Counted from the first letter of the stretch, positions 1-6,717 are shown. The stretch is 8,080 nt of DNA from Chlorobiales bacterium (GCA_022360415.1 JAKSDB010000098.1:1-8080); one strand, 5' to 3'. Notes: generated by a model not told the origin, from the sequence alone. Translations and numbers: made by a program.

Positions 1-1
1 C

Positions 2-409
2 GTCTGGAGGATCGTGTATGTTTCGCTTATTCTGCTCGGCGGCACTTTCGGGCTCTTTCTCTGGTACGAAAAAGCGGGGTATTCTCATGACATGGCGCGA
101 ACCGTCGCCGTCAACACACTTGTCATGTTCGAAATATTCTACCTTTTGAGTTCCCGGTTCTTTATAGCTTCGTTTTTCTCAAAAGAAGGGCTACTGGGCA
201 ACCCTGCTGTACTTTACGCGATCGGTATACTCGTTGTTTTACAGTCATTGTTCAATTACGCACCGTTCATGCAGGCCCTGTTTGCAACCGTACCGCTCGG
301 TCTGTCGGACTGGATCACCATTTTGCTCGTCAGCTCTTCAGTGCTGTTTCTTGTTGAGCTCGAAAAATATATACTCAGAAAACATCGTGCAGACAGTCTG
401 ACTGTCTAA
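2..409 (+). CDS. P-type cation-transporting ATPase, C-terminal fragment
   Basis: The reading frame is open from the first bases of the window, so this is the 135-residue tail of a larger protein; the GTG at 14 is internal. The sequence has four hydrophobic segments (about residues 4-22, 35-51, 68-86 and 103-121 of the fragment). It matches the C-terminal membrane domain of type II (SERCA/PMA-like) P-type ATPases. The stretch AVNTLVMFEIFYLLSSR resembles helix M8, with Glu44 at the position of a conserved ion-site acid in SERCA. The tail WITILL...LVELEKYILRK is the usual M10 ending. The phosphorylation, nucleotide-binding and actuator domains lie outside the window, so the ion (Ca2+, Mn2+, H+ or Na+/K+ type) cannot be assigned. 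The gene converges on the tolC-like gene with only 15 bp between the stop codons. Confidence 0.85.
   Translation, partial: VWRIVYVSLILLGGTFGLFLWYEKAGYSHDMARTVAVNTLVMFEIFYLLSSRFFIASFFSKEGLLGNPAVLYAIGILVVLQSLFNYAPFMQALFATVPLGLSDWITILLVSSSVLFLVELEKYILRKHRADSLTV
391..407. terminator. Short perfect hairpin at convergent gene ends (weak terminator candidate)
   Basis: AGACAGT (391-397) and ACTGTCT (401-407) form a perfect 7-bp stem with the 3-nt loop CTG, ending inside the ATPase stop codon. No U-tract follows on either strand, so it is not a canonical intrinsic terminator. It is the only hairpin I see between the two converging genes. Confidence 0.3.
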
Positions 410-424
410 CGGGCTTCTCACAAT

Positions 425-1813
425 CTACCGCTCATCTGCCGGTCTTGCTGTTCTACCAAGGGCTTTGTCACATTCGACGCGGGCTATGAGATAGTCGTAA
501 ACAGCCTGAAGGTAGTTGGTTTTGGCTTTGTTGAGCTGCAGCTCCGCGTCGGAAAGTTCGAGCTGGGAGCCGATACCCTCCCGGAAACGCAAAAGCGTGA
601 TTTCGTAGCTTCGCTCCGCCGTGCGTATGGTCCTCTGCTGCACCTCGATCCTTTTGCGCGACTCTTCGAGATCGGACAGTTTCATCTCCACTTCAGCCCG
701 AATGTCCGCTTTCAGGTCCTCCAGCCGGGCCATGGACTGCAAACGGCCGAGCTTTGTCTGCTCCACCAGGGAACTTATCCTGAAGCCGGTAAAAATCGGA
801 AGAGAAACCTGTACTCCAACAGATGAAGTAACCGGCCAGTCGGTATCTCTGATTGCAATACCGTCATCAAACTGGGTTTGAGCCTGTAACTGCCCCACGG
901 CCGTAATCGCCGGAAAACTTTCAGCCCTTGCCGCATTGACATTCTGTTTTTCTGCTTCTATCTGCAATTCGAGCTGCCGGACTTCCGGCCTGGCCGACAA
1001 TGCTTCGGCATAGGCAACGGAAACATCGTCAGGGTATTCCCCCTTGCTGTACACAAGAGAATCGGAAAGAACTACAGGATTCCCGGAGCCGATGCCGATA
1101 GTGTTCTTGAGCTGCGTTCTGGCAACTGAGGTACGGTTCCTTGCCTGTATAAGATCGGGCTTGATGTTCTCAACTGAGAGGAAGGCTTTCAGCGTATCGA
1201 TATCCGCTGCGACCCCTTCTCTGAAAAGAGCCCGACTGTCTCTCAGTGCTGTCTCCCAGCGGGAAACGCTTTGCGCCAGTATCTCGACCTGCTTATCGGC
1301 AATCAGGACATTATAATAAGCGGCTTTGATGGCGCTGATAACATCCGCCTCGACTTGCCGATAGGCTTCCATACTGATCTTGTCGACCGCGGAGGACGCC
1401 CGTATTCCCGCAATGGCCTTGAGGTTGAACACCGGCTGGCTTACGGACAAGGACGCGACCATCGCATTGTCCTGGCTGATCTCCAAAGGGGTCAACTTGG
1501 TCGGATCGGTAAAATTTTCCGGAAAATAGATAACAGTAGGCTCCAGGGTTCTTGTATAGTCGAACCCCGCATCGAGCTGCGGAAGGACTCCAGCCCATGC
1601 TTCACGTACCTTCTGACGCGCAATATCACGATCGAGCCGTGCAATCTCGAGGTCCCGGTTATGTTCAATGCCTGCCGAAACCGCCTCCTCCAGAGAAAGC
1701 CTCAATGCCTGTCCGCCGCCGGCGTTTCCCCCGGCTGCAAAAAGAATTGCGGGAAATATTGTAAGAAGAATTGCCGAAACCAGGCAGGGAAAAGCTTTTC
1801 CTATAGTGTACAT
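425..1813 (-). CDS. TolC-family outer-membrane efflux protein
   Basis: This 462-residue protein is the outer-membrane channel of a tripartite efflux or type I secretion system. Such channels trimerise into a beta-barrel plus periplasmic alpha-tunnel. Residues 1-26 form a signal peptide (Lys6, hydrophobic core, end near LFAAGG). Two OEP repeats follow. The first opens with LRLSLEEAVSAGIEHNRDLEIA (about 37-58) and includes SVSQPVFN (123-130). The second runs from RPEVRQLELQIEAEK (275-289) through VSLPIFTGFR (336-345) to the long helix LRFREGIGSQLELSDAELQL (408-427). The last helix ends in ARVECDKALGR. Length is normal for the family. No membrane-fusion protein or RND/ABC pump is adjacent in the window, so the partner is unknown. 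It lies 60 bp downstream of rarA on the same strand with no terminator seen between, so read-through from the tpx-ribE-rarA transcript is possible. Confidence 0.93.
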   Translation of the reverse strand: MYTIGKAFPCLVSAILLTIFPAILFAAGGNAGGGQALRLSLEEAVSAGIEHNRDLEIARLDRDIARQKVREAWAGVLPQLDAGFDYTRTLEPTVIYFPENFTDPTKLTPLEISQDNAMVASLSVSQPVFNLKAIAGIRASSAVDKISMEAYRQVEADVISAIKAAYYNVLIADKQVEILAQSVSRWETALRDSRALFREGVAADIDTLKAFLSVENIKPDLIQARNRTSVARTQLKNTIGIGSGNPVVLSDSLVYSKGEYPDDVSVAYAEALSARPEVRQLELQIEAEKQNVNAARAESFPAITAVGQLQAQTQFDDGIAIRDTDWPVTSSVGVQVSLPIFTGFRISSLVEQTKLGRLQSMARLEDLKADIRAEVEMKLSDLEESRKRIEVQQRTIRTAERSYEITLLRFREGIGSQLELSDAELQLNKAKTNYLQAVYDYLIARVECDKALGRTARPADER

Positions 1814-1873
1814 GGTAAAAAAAGATGTCGTATCAGGGTATCACGCCAAAATATACCGAAATAGTACAAACGT

Positions 1874-3211
1874 TCAATACCTGTCTTTCCAAAGCTTTTC
1901 GAGCCGATCCCTGATATGCTTTTCCCTTCCTTCCTGCGTTGGATGGTAGAATACCGGATCGAGCTCTTCGGGCAGATACCTTTCCCTGACAAAATGTTCG
2001 GGATAATCATGAGGGTATTTGTAACCCTTGCCGTAACCCGACTCTTTCATGAACTTTGTCGGAGCGTTTCGCAGGTGCATCGGTACTGAACTGTCCTGAT
2101 GCTCCCCGGCATACCGTTGCGCTTCGTTTATTGCCCTGTAGCTTGCATTGGACTTGGGAGCACCCGCAAGATAGGTAACGCCCTGTGCGAGGTTTATTCT
2201 TGCTTCAGGCAGCCCGATCACCTCCACGGCATGAAAAACAGAAACAGCGAGCGTGAGGGCGTACGGATCGGCGTTACCGATATCCTCACTGGCGAAAATA
2301 ACCATTCTGCGCGCTATGAATTTGGGGTCTTCCCCCCCTTCGAGCATTCTCGCAAACCAGAAAAGTGCGGCATCAGGGTCCGAGCCTCTCAGGGATTTGA
2401 TAAACGCCGATATGATATCGTAATGCGATTCACCTTTCTTGTCATAGACAGGGAGTTTTTTCTGAAGTACGTGTTCAAGCCTTTTCCTGGAAAGACGAAC
2501 AGGCACCTTCGATATATCAACCATGGAAAGGGCCGCCTCGACGGCGTTGAGAGCTTTTCGGGCATCCCCACCTGCAAACTGCAGAAGAAAGTCCCAGTCA
2601 TCGATAGTCACCCGATAAGGAGCGATCACCCTATCGTTCTCAAGCGCCCGCCTGACAACCTTTTCAATATCATGTTTCTCAAGAGGCTCGAGAATATAGA
2701 CCTGCATCCTGCTCATCAAAGCGGGATTGACCTCGAATGAGGGATTTTCTGTTGTCGCCCCGACCAGCACAACAACGCCTTGCTCAATTGCATGCAGCAG
2801 CGAATCCTGCTGAGCCTTGTTGAAACGGTGAATTTCGTCGATAAACAGGAGAGTCTGGCGGCCCTCCATACGCTGGGCCGATGCCGCAAGCTCAAGCGCC
2901 TTTCGCACTTCCCTGACCCCGGCGTCAACAGCGGAGAGTGAGTCGAAACGAAAATCAAGCGAGTGCGCGAATATTTCCGCAAGAGTGGTTTTGCCTGAGC
3001 CCGGAGGGCCCCAGAATATCATCGAGGGCAGGCGCCCCTGAGCAATGAACTTCCGCAAGGGAGCATCAGCACCGATAAGGTGATCCTGGCCATACATTTC
3101 GTCAAGATTCCGTGGCCGTACCCTTTCGGCAAGCGGCTGAAAACGGGAACCCGCCTTGCTTCCGGCGGGCAAGCCGAAAAGCTCTTCCTGATTTTCCCTG
3201 TCTGCGGACAT
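1874..3211 (-). CDS. rarA: Replication-associated recombination protein A (RarA/MgsA, AAA+ ATPase)
   Basis: RarA is a clamp-loader-like AAA+ ATPase acting at stalled replication forks and single-stranded DNA. Residues from the ATG at 3211 show Walker A GPPGSGKTT (68-76), Walker B LLFIDEIHRF (121-130), sensor 1 GATTENPSFE (151-160), a probable arginine finger in ALMSR (Arg168) and sensor 2 GGDARKALN (214-222). The RarA-specific C-terminal oligomerisation region follows (SDPDAALFWFARMLEGGEDP, then NAPTKFMKESGYGKGYKYPHDYP). Length is 445 residues, against about 447 for E. coli RarA. The frame extends 8 codons further to a TTG at 3235. I prefer the ATG at 3211 because it overlaps the ribE stop in TGATG and has a GGGG stretch about 7 nt upstream. 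All motifs are intact. Confidence 0.96.
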   Translation of the reverse strand: MSADRENQEELFGLPAGSKAGSRFQPLAERVRPRNLDEMYGQDHLIGADAPLRKFIAQGRLPSMIFWGPPGSGKTTLAEIFAHSLDFRFDSLSAVDAGVREVRKALELAASAQRMEGRQTLLFIDEIHRFNKAQQDSLLHAIEQGVVVLVGATTENPSFEVNPALMSRMQVYILEPLEKHDIEKVVRRALENDRVIAPYRVTIDDWDFLLQFAGGDARKALNAVEAALSMVDISKVPVRLSRKRLEHVLQKKLPVYDKKGESHYDIISAFIKSLRGSDPDAALFWFARMLEGGEDPKFIARRMVIFASEDIGNADPYALTLAVSVFHAVEVIGLPEARINLAQGVTYLAGAPKSNASYRAINEAQRYAGEHQDSSVPMHLRNAPTKFMKESGYGKGYKYPHDYPEHFVRERYLPEELDPVFYHPTQEGREKHIRDRLEKLWKDRY

Positions 3212-3213
3212 CA
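3209..3213 (-). promoter_or_regulatory. ribE-rarA stop/start overlap (translational coupling)
   Basis: On the minus strand TGATG fuses the ribE stop TGA with the rarA start ATG, sharing one base. This arrangement typically couples translation by re-initiation. It argues that rarA starts here rather than at the upstream TTG. Confidence 0.7.
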
Positions 3214-3867
3214 GTACCCCAGACCGGTTAGCCAATCCTCGCTGATTTTCCCGGAATTTCCCCCTGAGTTATTCAGGAGCTCCTGCTGCCTTGCAATATA
3301 TTTACCGAGAATATCGAACTCCAGATTTACCCGGCTGCCCTCCTTCAAATTGCTAATGGTTGTATTTTCGAATGTATAAGGGATAATCGCAACGGTAAAG
3401 CCGTTTTCCTTGACGTTCGCGACAGTAAGACTGACACCGTCGATTGCAATCGAACCTACCGGCACGACAAAGGGCTGAAACTCTTCCGGAAAATTTACCC
3501 TTATTTCCCGGCTTCCTCCCAGATCATGGACCCCGAGAACCGTGCCGACGCAATCGACGTGACCCTGCACGAAATGGCCGCCAAGCCTGTCCGAAGGGCG
3601 CAGCGCCCTCTCAAGGTTAACCGGAGTTCCCGGCACAAGGGTGCCAAGCGTTGTTTTTTTCAGGGTTTCCTCGATGGTATCGACGTCGAATGTCTTATCC
3701 CCCAAAGCCACAAGCGTCTGGCAGGCCCCGTTTATCGCAACGCTTTCATCGATAGCAAGATCACTGAACGCGCTGTCGTTGCTGTAGCGGACCGTCACAC
3801 GCTGGCTTGTTCCTTTGCCGCGAACGGCCGCTACTTTTCCGATATCCTTGACTATCCCGGTGAACAT
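3211..3867 (-). CDS. ribE: Riboflavin synthase, alpha subunit
   Basis: The enzyme dismutates two 6,7-dimethyl-8-ribityllumazine molecules into riboflavin and a pyrimidinedione, the last step of riboflavin synthesis in the cytosol. The 218-residue protein starts with the diagnostic MFTGIV and has the two lumazine-binding repeats. Repeat 1 carries VAINGACQTLV (43-53), ETLKKTTLG (67-75) and VNLERALRPSDRLGGHFVQG (83-102). Repeat 2 carries GSIAIDGVSLTVANV (138-152), IIPYTFENTTI (161-171) and VNLEFDILGKYIARQ (180-194). The region after about 195 is a polar tail. The start codon is 3 nt after the tpx stop and the end overlaps the rarA start, so it is the middle gene of a compact transcript. Some genomes name this gene ribC or ribB; the function is clear from the repeats. 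Confidence 0.97.
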   Translation of the reverse strand: MFTGIVKDIGKVAAVRGKGTSQRVTVRYSNDSAFSDLAIDESVAINGACQTLVALGDKTFDVDTIEETLKKTTLGTLVPGTPVNLERALRPSDRLGGHFVQGHVDCVGTVLGVHDLGGSREIRVNFPEEFQPFVVPVGSIAIDGVSLTVANVKENGFTVAIIPYTFENTTISNLKEGSRVNLEFDILGKYIARQQELLNNSGGNSGKISEDWLTGLGY

Positions 3868-3870
3868 TTT

Positions 3871-4371
3871 TCACACCATTGCCTTCAACGCAGCTTCGTA
3901 ATCGGGCTCCTGGGTTATTTCCGGCACCTGCTCGGTGTAGGTCACCCTGCCTTCGCTGTCAACAATCACCACTGCACGCGAAAGGATACCCCTCAGAGGA
4001 CCGTCAGCCATGGTAACCCCGTAATCCTTGCCGAATTCAGGGGAACGGAACACCGAGAGCGAAAGCACGTTTTCAATGCCTTCCACCTCACAGAAACGTT
4101 TGTGCGCAAAAGGAAGGTCGGCGGAAATACACAGCACCACAGTATCGGGAATACTTGAAGCCTCGAGGTTGAAACGCCTTACGGAAGCCGCGCAGACAGG
4201 AGTATCGAGGCTGGGGAAAATGTTCAGCACAATTCTTTTCCCGGCAAAGTCCGCCATGTTCGCTTCCGAAAGATCTTTATTGACAAGGGTGAAAGAGGGG
4301 GCTGCCGTTCCCGCCGCGGGCAGCTCGCCGACTGTTGAAACGGGATTTCCTTTTAATGTAATGGTAGCCAT
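3871..4371 (-). CDS. tpx: Thiol peroxidase (Tpx-type 2-Cys peroxiredoxin)
   Basis: This thioredoxin-dependent enzyme reduces H2O2 and organic (lipid) hydroperoxides. The 166-residue protein is close to E. coli Tpx (168). The active site FPSLDTPVC gives peroxidatic Cys60, with Thr57 upstream. SADLPFAHKRFC gives resolving Cys94, the spacing of atypical 2-Cys Tpx enzymes. Cys81 (VVLC) matches the third Tpx cysteine, and Arg109 (SVFR) is the conserved catalytic arginine. YGVTMADGPLRGILSRAVVIVD and EITQEPDYEAAL are family signatures near the C-terminus. The frame stays open for 64 more codons upstream to 4563. That part is compositionally unlike Tpx and crosses a terminator hairpin, so MATITLKGNP at 4371 is taken as the start. 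It is probably the first gene of tpx-ribE-rarA. Confidence 0.97.
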   Translation of the reverse strand: MATITLKGNPVSTVGELPAAGTAAPSFTLVNKDLSEANMADFAGKRIVLNIFPSLDTPVCAASVRRFNLEASSIPDTVVLCISADLPFAHKRFCEVEGIENVLSLSVFRSPEFGKDYGVTMADGPLRGILSRAVVIVDSEGRVTYTEQVPEITQEPDYEAALKAMV

Positions 4372-4539
4372 ATTTCTATACCGCGTTTTACAGTTTTGAA
4401 AAAATGATGAATAGTGAAAAGTTACAAACAGAATTGTAGGCTCGTAGACAGTGAGGCAAACGAGAAAAAACCGACCAAAGTTCCCGTCTCCTGCATATAA
4501 AAGGAGACTGGTGATTAGTGATAAAGAAAGATAGCGGTT

Positions 4540-4574
4540 ATCAAAAACAGTATCCCCGGTCATACCCGGGGATA
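4540..4574 (-). terminator. Rho-independent terminator downstream of doxX
   Basis: TATCCCCGG (4551-4559) pairs perfectly with CCGGGGATA (4566-4574): 9 bp, G+C rich, 6-nt loop. Reading along the minus strand the stem is followed by CTGTTTTTGATAA, a U-rich tail. It lies about 120 nt after the doxX stop and upstream of tpx. It would therefore end the doxX transcript and isolate tpx-ribE-rarA as a separate unit. Confidence 0.7.
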
Positions 4575-4659
4575 ACTAAATCAAAGCACTCTTTACTCCC
4601 TACTCAGCAATAGTAACCCGAGCAGATAGCACGTGACACCGATTGTTGTGATATGGACC

Positions 4660-4691
4660 TCAACAATTCAACAAATCAACATCTCAACAAC
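4660..4691. repeat. Four tandem copies of the octamer TCAACANN
   Basis: TCAACA recurs at 4660, 4668, 4676 and 4684, an exact 8-nt period. The variable last two bases are AT, AA, TC and AC. The array ends 6 nt before the doxX stop codon (read on the plus strand). A copy in opposite sense (ATTGTTG, 4642-4648) can pair with CAACAAT (4661-4667). Confidence 0.75.
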
Positions 4692-4697
4692 CCGAAG

Positions 4698-5114
4698 CTA
4701 GTCCCATAATCCTCTTCCCCTTGAAACACTGTACCTGCCGGAACCGAGAAAAACAATCGCAAGAGAGCCCAGGAGGTAGAGAAACTGCAATTCCAGCGCG
4801 TGGCCGCCATGCTTGGTCAGGGAAAACAGCTCACCGGCATGCACAAGATAGATCGCCGCCACCATCACAAAAGCCTCGAGCAGAGCGGCGGGACGGGAAA
4901 GCACGCCGAGAATGATGAGCAAAGGGGCCAATACCTCCCCAAGCAGCACCCCGTAGGACAAGTATGCCGGCAATCCTGCATCTGTGAGCGTTTTTTCTAT
5001 GGAACCAAGCCCGCTTTTAAGCTTGTGGATCCCGTGAAAGAGCATCAGCCCTCCAACGGAAAGACGTAACAGAAGTTTGCCCAGATCATTGTTATGCAGT
5101 ATCCTCTCCATCAT
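4698..5114 (-). CDS. DoxX-family integral membrane protein
   Basis: This 138-residue protein has four predicted membrane segments at about 13-29, 51-71, 75-93 and 107-124. The opening LLLRLSVGGLMLFHGIHKLKSG is the DoxX/SURF4-like first helix. The pattern GEVLAPLLIILGVLSRPAALLEAFVM and the ending ALELQFLYLLGSLAIVFLGSGRYSV are also typical of the family. DoxX relatives have been linked to thiosulfate:quinone oxidoreductase (DoxD) and to redox stress complexes. Sequence alone does not establish a substrate, and the four-helix fold is shared by many uncharacterised proteins. It is monocistronic here: a porin terminator lies upstream and its own terminator downstream. Two adjacent ATGs (5114, 5111) are possible starts and neither has a clear Shine-Dalgarno sequence. 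Confidence 0.92.
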   Translation of the reverse strand: MMERILHNNDLGKLLLRLSVGGLMLFHGIHKLKSGLGSIEKTLTDAGLPAYLSYGVLLGEVLAPLLIILGVLSRPAALLEAFVMVAAIYLVHAGELFSLTKHGGHALELQFLYLLGSLAIVFLGSGRYSVSRGRGLWD

Positions 5115-5116
5115 AT

Positions 5117-5126
5117 CTGTATACAG
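5117..5126. promoter_or_regulatory. 10-bp palindrome immediately upstream of doxX
   Basis: CTGTATACAG is a perfect palindrome beginning 3 nt before the first doxX ATG, in the place where a ribosome binding site would be expected. It could be an operator or affect translation initiation. It is short enough to occur by chance. Confidence 0.3.
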
Positions 5127-5193
5127 TTAAGGGGTTTCAGGCACTATCTTGTTCCTCTGCCGAAACAGTACCGGTAAAACTACAATAAAATCC

Positions 5194-5239
5194 TCTGAAA
5201 AAGAACAACCGGACTGCCCAACGGAGAAGGACAGTCCGG
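5194..5239 (-). terminator. Rho-independent terminator downstream of the porin gene
   Basis: CCGGACTG (5209-5216) pairs with CAGTCCGG (5232-5239). After one mismatch two further C-G pairs extend the stem, leaving a 9-nt loop. Reading on the minus strand the stem is followed by TTGTTCTTTTTC, a U-rich tail. It begins about 57 nt past the porin stop and separates the porin from doxX. Confidence 0.75.
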
Positions 5240-5295
5240 CGTTCCGGATGTTGTCAACGGTAAAAAAACCAGAAAGAACAATCCGTCAGTTCAAC

Positions 5296-6315
5296 TTAAT
5301 TTTTGACAGTGAACTTGAAGTTATAGATAGCGCCTACTGAAAACGTATAAGGAGCATAGCCAGACTCGAGGTCGGCATAGCTGCCCATTGCGTAAATCTG
5401 CGCATTGTCAAGAAGGTTTTTGAATGCACCGGCCGTGATGCCGAATCCTTCAGCACTGCCATCGTCTACATAGCCGAAAGACAGGGAAAGATCTGTTTTC
5501 AGCTGTTTCAACATTGCAGTACCGGTCAGATAGAGATGGGAAACATTGTCATAACCGGTAACGTCAATGTTCTCGTAGGAAACGCCTGCTTTCCAGCCGT
5601 TGCCCTTGTATGTCGCATAGGCCCTGATTGCATCGCCGCCAATCGCAATACCAGGATAAACAGGATCAGCCGTCATCGCGGGGTTGTCGGCATAGACACC
5701 GCCGACAGTCAGGCCGCTGTTCGTGGTATAGGAACCGCCGCCCAGCCAGGCAAGCTTATTGTCATCGGTTTCATCTTCAAAAGCGATACCGCCGACAAAC
5801 TTGAAACCGTTGAAGTTCGGCGTAAAGTATTGCAGCGTGTTGTCGGTGAAGCCGTTGGTGGCGCCTGACAAACCGTAGGTCGCACCGCCGCCTCCAAAGA
5901 AGCCTGTCGCGTTCTGCCTGGAAAGATCGTAGAAAGGATCGAGCGCAAAGCCGGGGAACTTGTAGGCATTGGTCATGCGGCCGTAGGTGACCTTACCGTA
6001 TTCGCACTCAAACCCGCCGAAGAAGAAACGCTGCCTGAAACCGTCACCGCCCCCTGACGTTTCTGAATCAGAAGGAGCTGCCACCTGCAAATGAACGAAT
6101 GCCTTGCCGAGGTCGTTACTATGGGAACCTTTGATACCGAAACGTGAAACGTTGTCTGTTCCTTTCCAACGCTCGATACCACCGCCATCTTCGTCGACAT
6201 AGTTGATTGAATAACGGAGGTTACCGTAACCGGTAACGCTCTGCCCTGCCTTGGCTGTGGACGGAAGCGCCCAGACCATAACCAGGCACAGTAGTGCGAT
6301 AATTTTGTTCTTCAT
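5296..6315 (-). CDS. Outer-membrane beta-barrel porin-like protein
   Basis: This 339-residue protein begins with a signal peptide (MKNKIIALLCLVMVWALPSTAKA, cleavage likely before GQSV at about residue 24). The mature part has short alternating aromatic/hydrophobic strands separated by Gly/Asp/Asn-rich turns. Examples are SVTGYGNLRYSINYVDEDGG near the start and YTFSVGAIYNFKF at the end, the latter an aromatic-ended closing strand. This pattern and length fit Gram-negative general porins (porin_4-like). Segments such as RFGIKGSHSNDLGKAFVHLQV and GKVTYGRMTNAYKFPGFALDPF resemble proteobacterial porin strands and the constriction-loop region. Substrate selectivity cannot be read. There is an AGAAAG ribosome-binding-like sequence about 8 nt before the ATG. 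The leader is long and structured, and a strong terminator follows, so it is probably a single-gene, individually regulated unit. Confidence 0.86.
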   Translation of the reverse strand: MKNKIIALLCLVMVWALPSTAKAGQSVTGYGNLRYSINYVDEDGGGIERWKGTDNVSRFGIKGSHSNDLGKAFVHLQVAAPSDSETSGGGDGFRQRFFFGGFECEYGKVTYGRMTNAYKFPGFALDPFYDLSRQNATGFFGGGGATYGLSGATNGFTDNTLQYFTPNFNGFKFVGGIAFEDETDDNKLAWLGGGSYTTNSGLTVGGVYADNPAMTADPVYPGIAIGGDAIRAYATYKGNGWKAGVSYENIDVTGYDNVSHLYLTGTAMLKQLKTDLSLSFGYVDDGSAEGFGITAGAFKNLLDNAQIYAMGSYADLESGYAPYTFSVGAIYNFKFTVKN

Positions 6316-6511
6316 GTTGCTGCTTTCTAAGTGTTTGTGTTGCTGTTTTTCCCCGTCGGTTATTTTGCCGGGATAGTTTTGTTTGGGGTTCTTTCGTCCC
6401 GTCCGGCAAAACTCTCATATATTCATGAGAATATATATCTATATACTCATTAGATTGATGATATAAAAAACACCCGATAAAACCAAATTTTCAAACAGGC
6501 AAGGAACAGAA
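6316..6511 (-). promoter_or_regulatory. Porin 5' region: AT-rich promoter block and structured leader
   Basis: An AT-rich block at about 6417-6470 probably contains the porin promoter; I cannot name -35/-10 boxes with confidence. It holds three related arms, CTCAT (6414-6418), ATGAG (6425-6429) and CTCAT (6446-6450). The middle arm can pair with either neighbour. Closer to the gene, TTTTGCCGG (6363-6371) and CCGGCAAAA (6403-6411) are a perfect 9-bp inverted repeat, 48 to 96 nt before the ATG. These may form leader structures or protein-binding sites. Confidence 0.45.
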
Positions 6512-6655
6512 GGGCATCTCTATCAATTGTCGCGAGCGGTTTGAGTATGAGGCGAACGGAGCCGGAGAAACCGGAGTGTACAAGAGAGTACATGAGGATT
6601 TCGAGCACCGATCAACAAAGTAATCATGGCGTGTAGCAAACTAATAGAGGTGCCC
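6512..6655 (+). repeat. Structured element, copy A (possible ncRNA or palindromic repeat)
   Basis: A 144-nt unit is closed by a 12-bp terminal stem: GGGCATCTCTAT (6512-6523) with ATAGAGGTGCCC (6644-6655), 11 Watson-Crick pairs and one T-G. Internal hairpins are CCGG-AGAAA-CCGG (6562-6574), TGTAC-AAGAGA-GTACA (6577-6592) and a long-range GTTTG (6539-6543)/CAAAC (6637-6641) pairing. A diverged second copy lies inverted at 7851-7982 on the other side of ribD. The single weak pair is a permitted G-U in the plus sense and a C-A mismatch in the minus sense, mildly favouring a plus-strand RNA. It lies 62 bp past the ribD stop. No protein is evident in it. Confidence 0.6.
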
Positions 6656-6717
6656 ATAACAGGAGAATCGTCTGTCAGGAAAAAAAATAGTTTTAGTAAG
6701 CAGGAAACGGAAAGAAG
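6656..6717. other. Short spacer between element A and the ribD stop
   Basis: This completes the 402-bp gene-free stretch between ribD and the porin. On the minus strand it contains a run of eight T (6687-6680) about 30 nt after the ribD stop. There is no convincing GC-rich stem before the run, so I do not call an intrinsic terminator. Confidence 0.4.

Larger units (their letters stand above)
4372..4697. other. Intergenic region between doxX and tpx (326 bp)
   Basis: This stretch holds the tpx leader and promoter region, a terminator for doxX (4540-4574), an additional 7-bp hairpin (GTCTCCT 4486-4492 with AGGAGAC 4502-4508) and an octamer tandem repeat (4660-4691). A weak sigma-70-like pair for tpx can be read on the minus strand (TTGCCT, then TACAAT at 4438-4433, spacing 15 nt). 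The spacing is short and I do not rely on it. I see no convincing coding sequence. Confidence 0.6.

Noticed and set aside
1271..1864. Plus-strand 197-codon open frame opposite tolC
   Set aside because: It is a shadow of the tolC coding strand with no recognisable domain; the same holds for the other plus-strand frames opposite rarA, ribE, tpx, porin and ribD.
3212..3235. TTG start for RarA, 8 codons upstream
   Set aside because: The ATG at 3211 overlaps the ribE stop in a standard coupling arrangement and matches the usual protein length.
4486..4508. GTCTCCT/AGGAGAC hairpin as a second terminator
   Set aside because: Only 7 bp with a 9-nt loop, and the T-run on the minus strand is over 10 nt away from the stem; the 4551-4574 hairpin is a much better terminator.
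4372..4563. 64-codon N-terminal extension of Tpx
   Set aside because: The frame is open, but the extension is unlike Tpx, overlaps the doxX terminator and tpx leader, and the family starts at MATITLKGNP-type residues.
6505..6662. AACAG on both sides of element A as a target-site duplication
   Set aside because: The copies sit 2 nt off the stem ends with mismatched edges, and element B has no matching duplication, so an insertion footprint is not supported.
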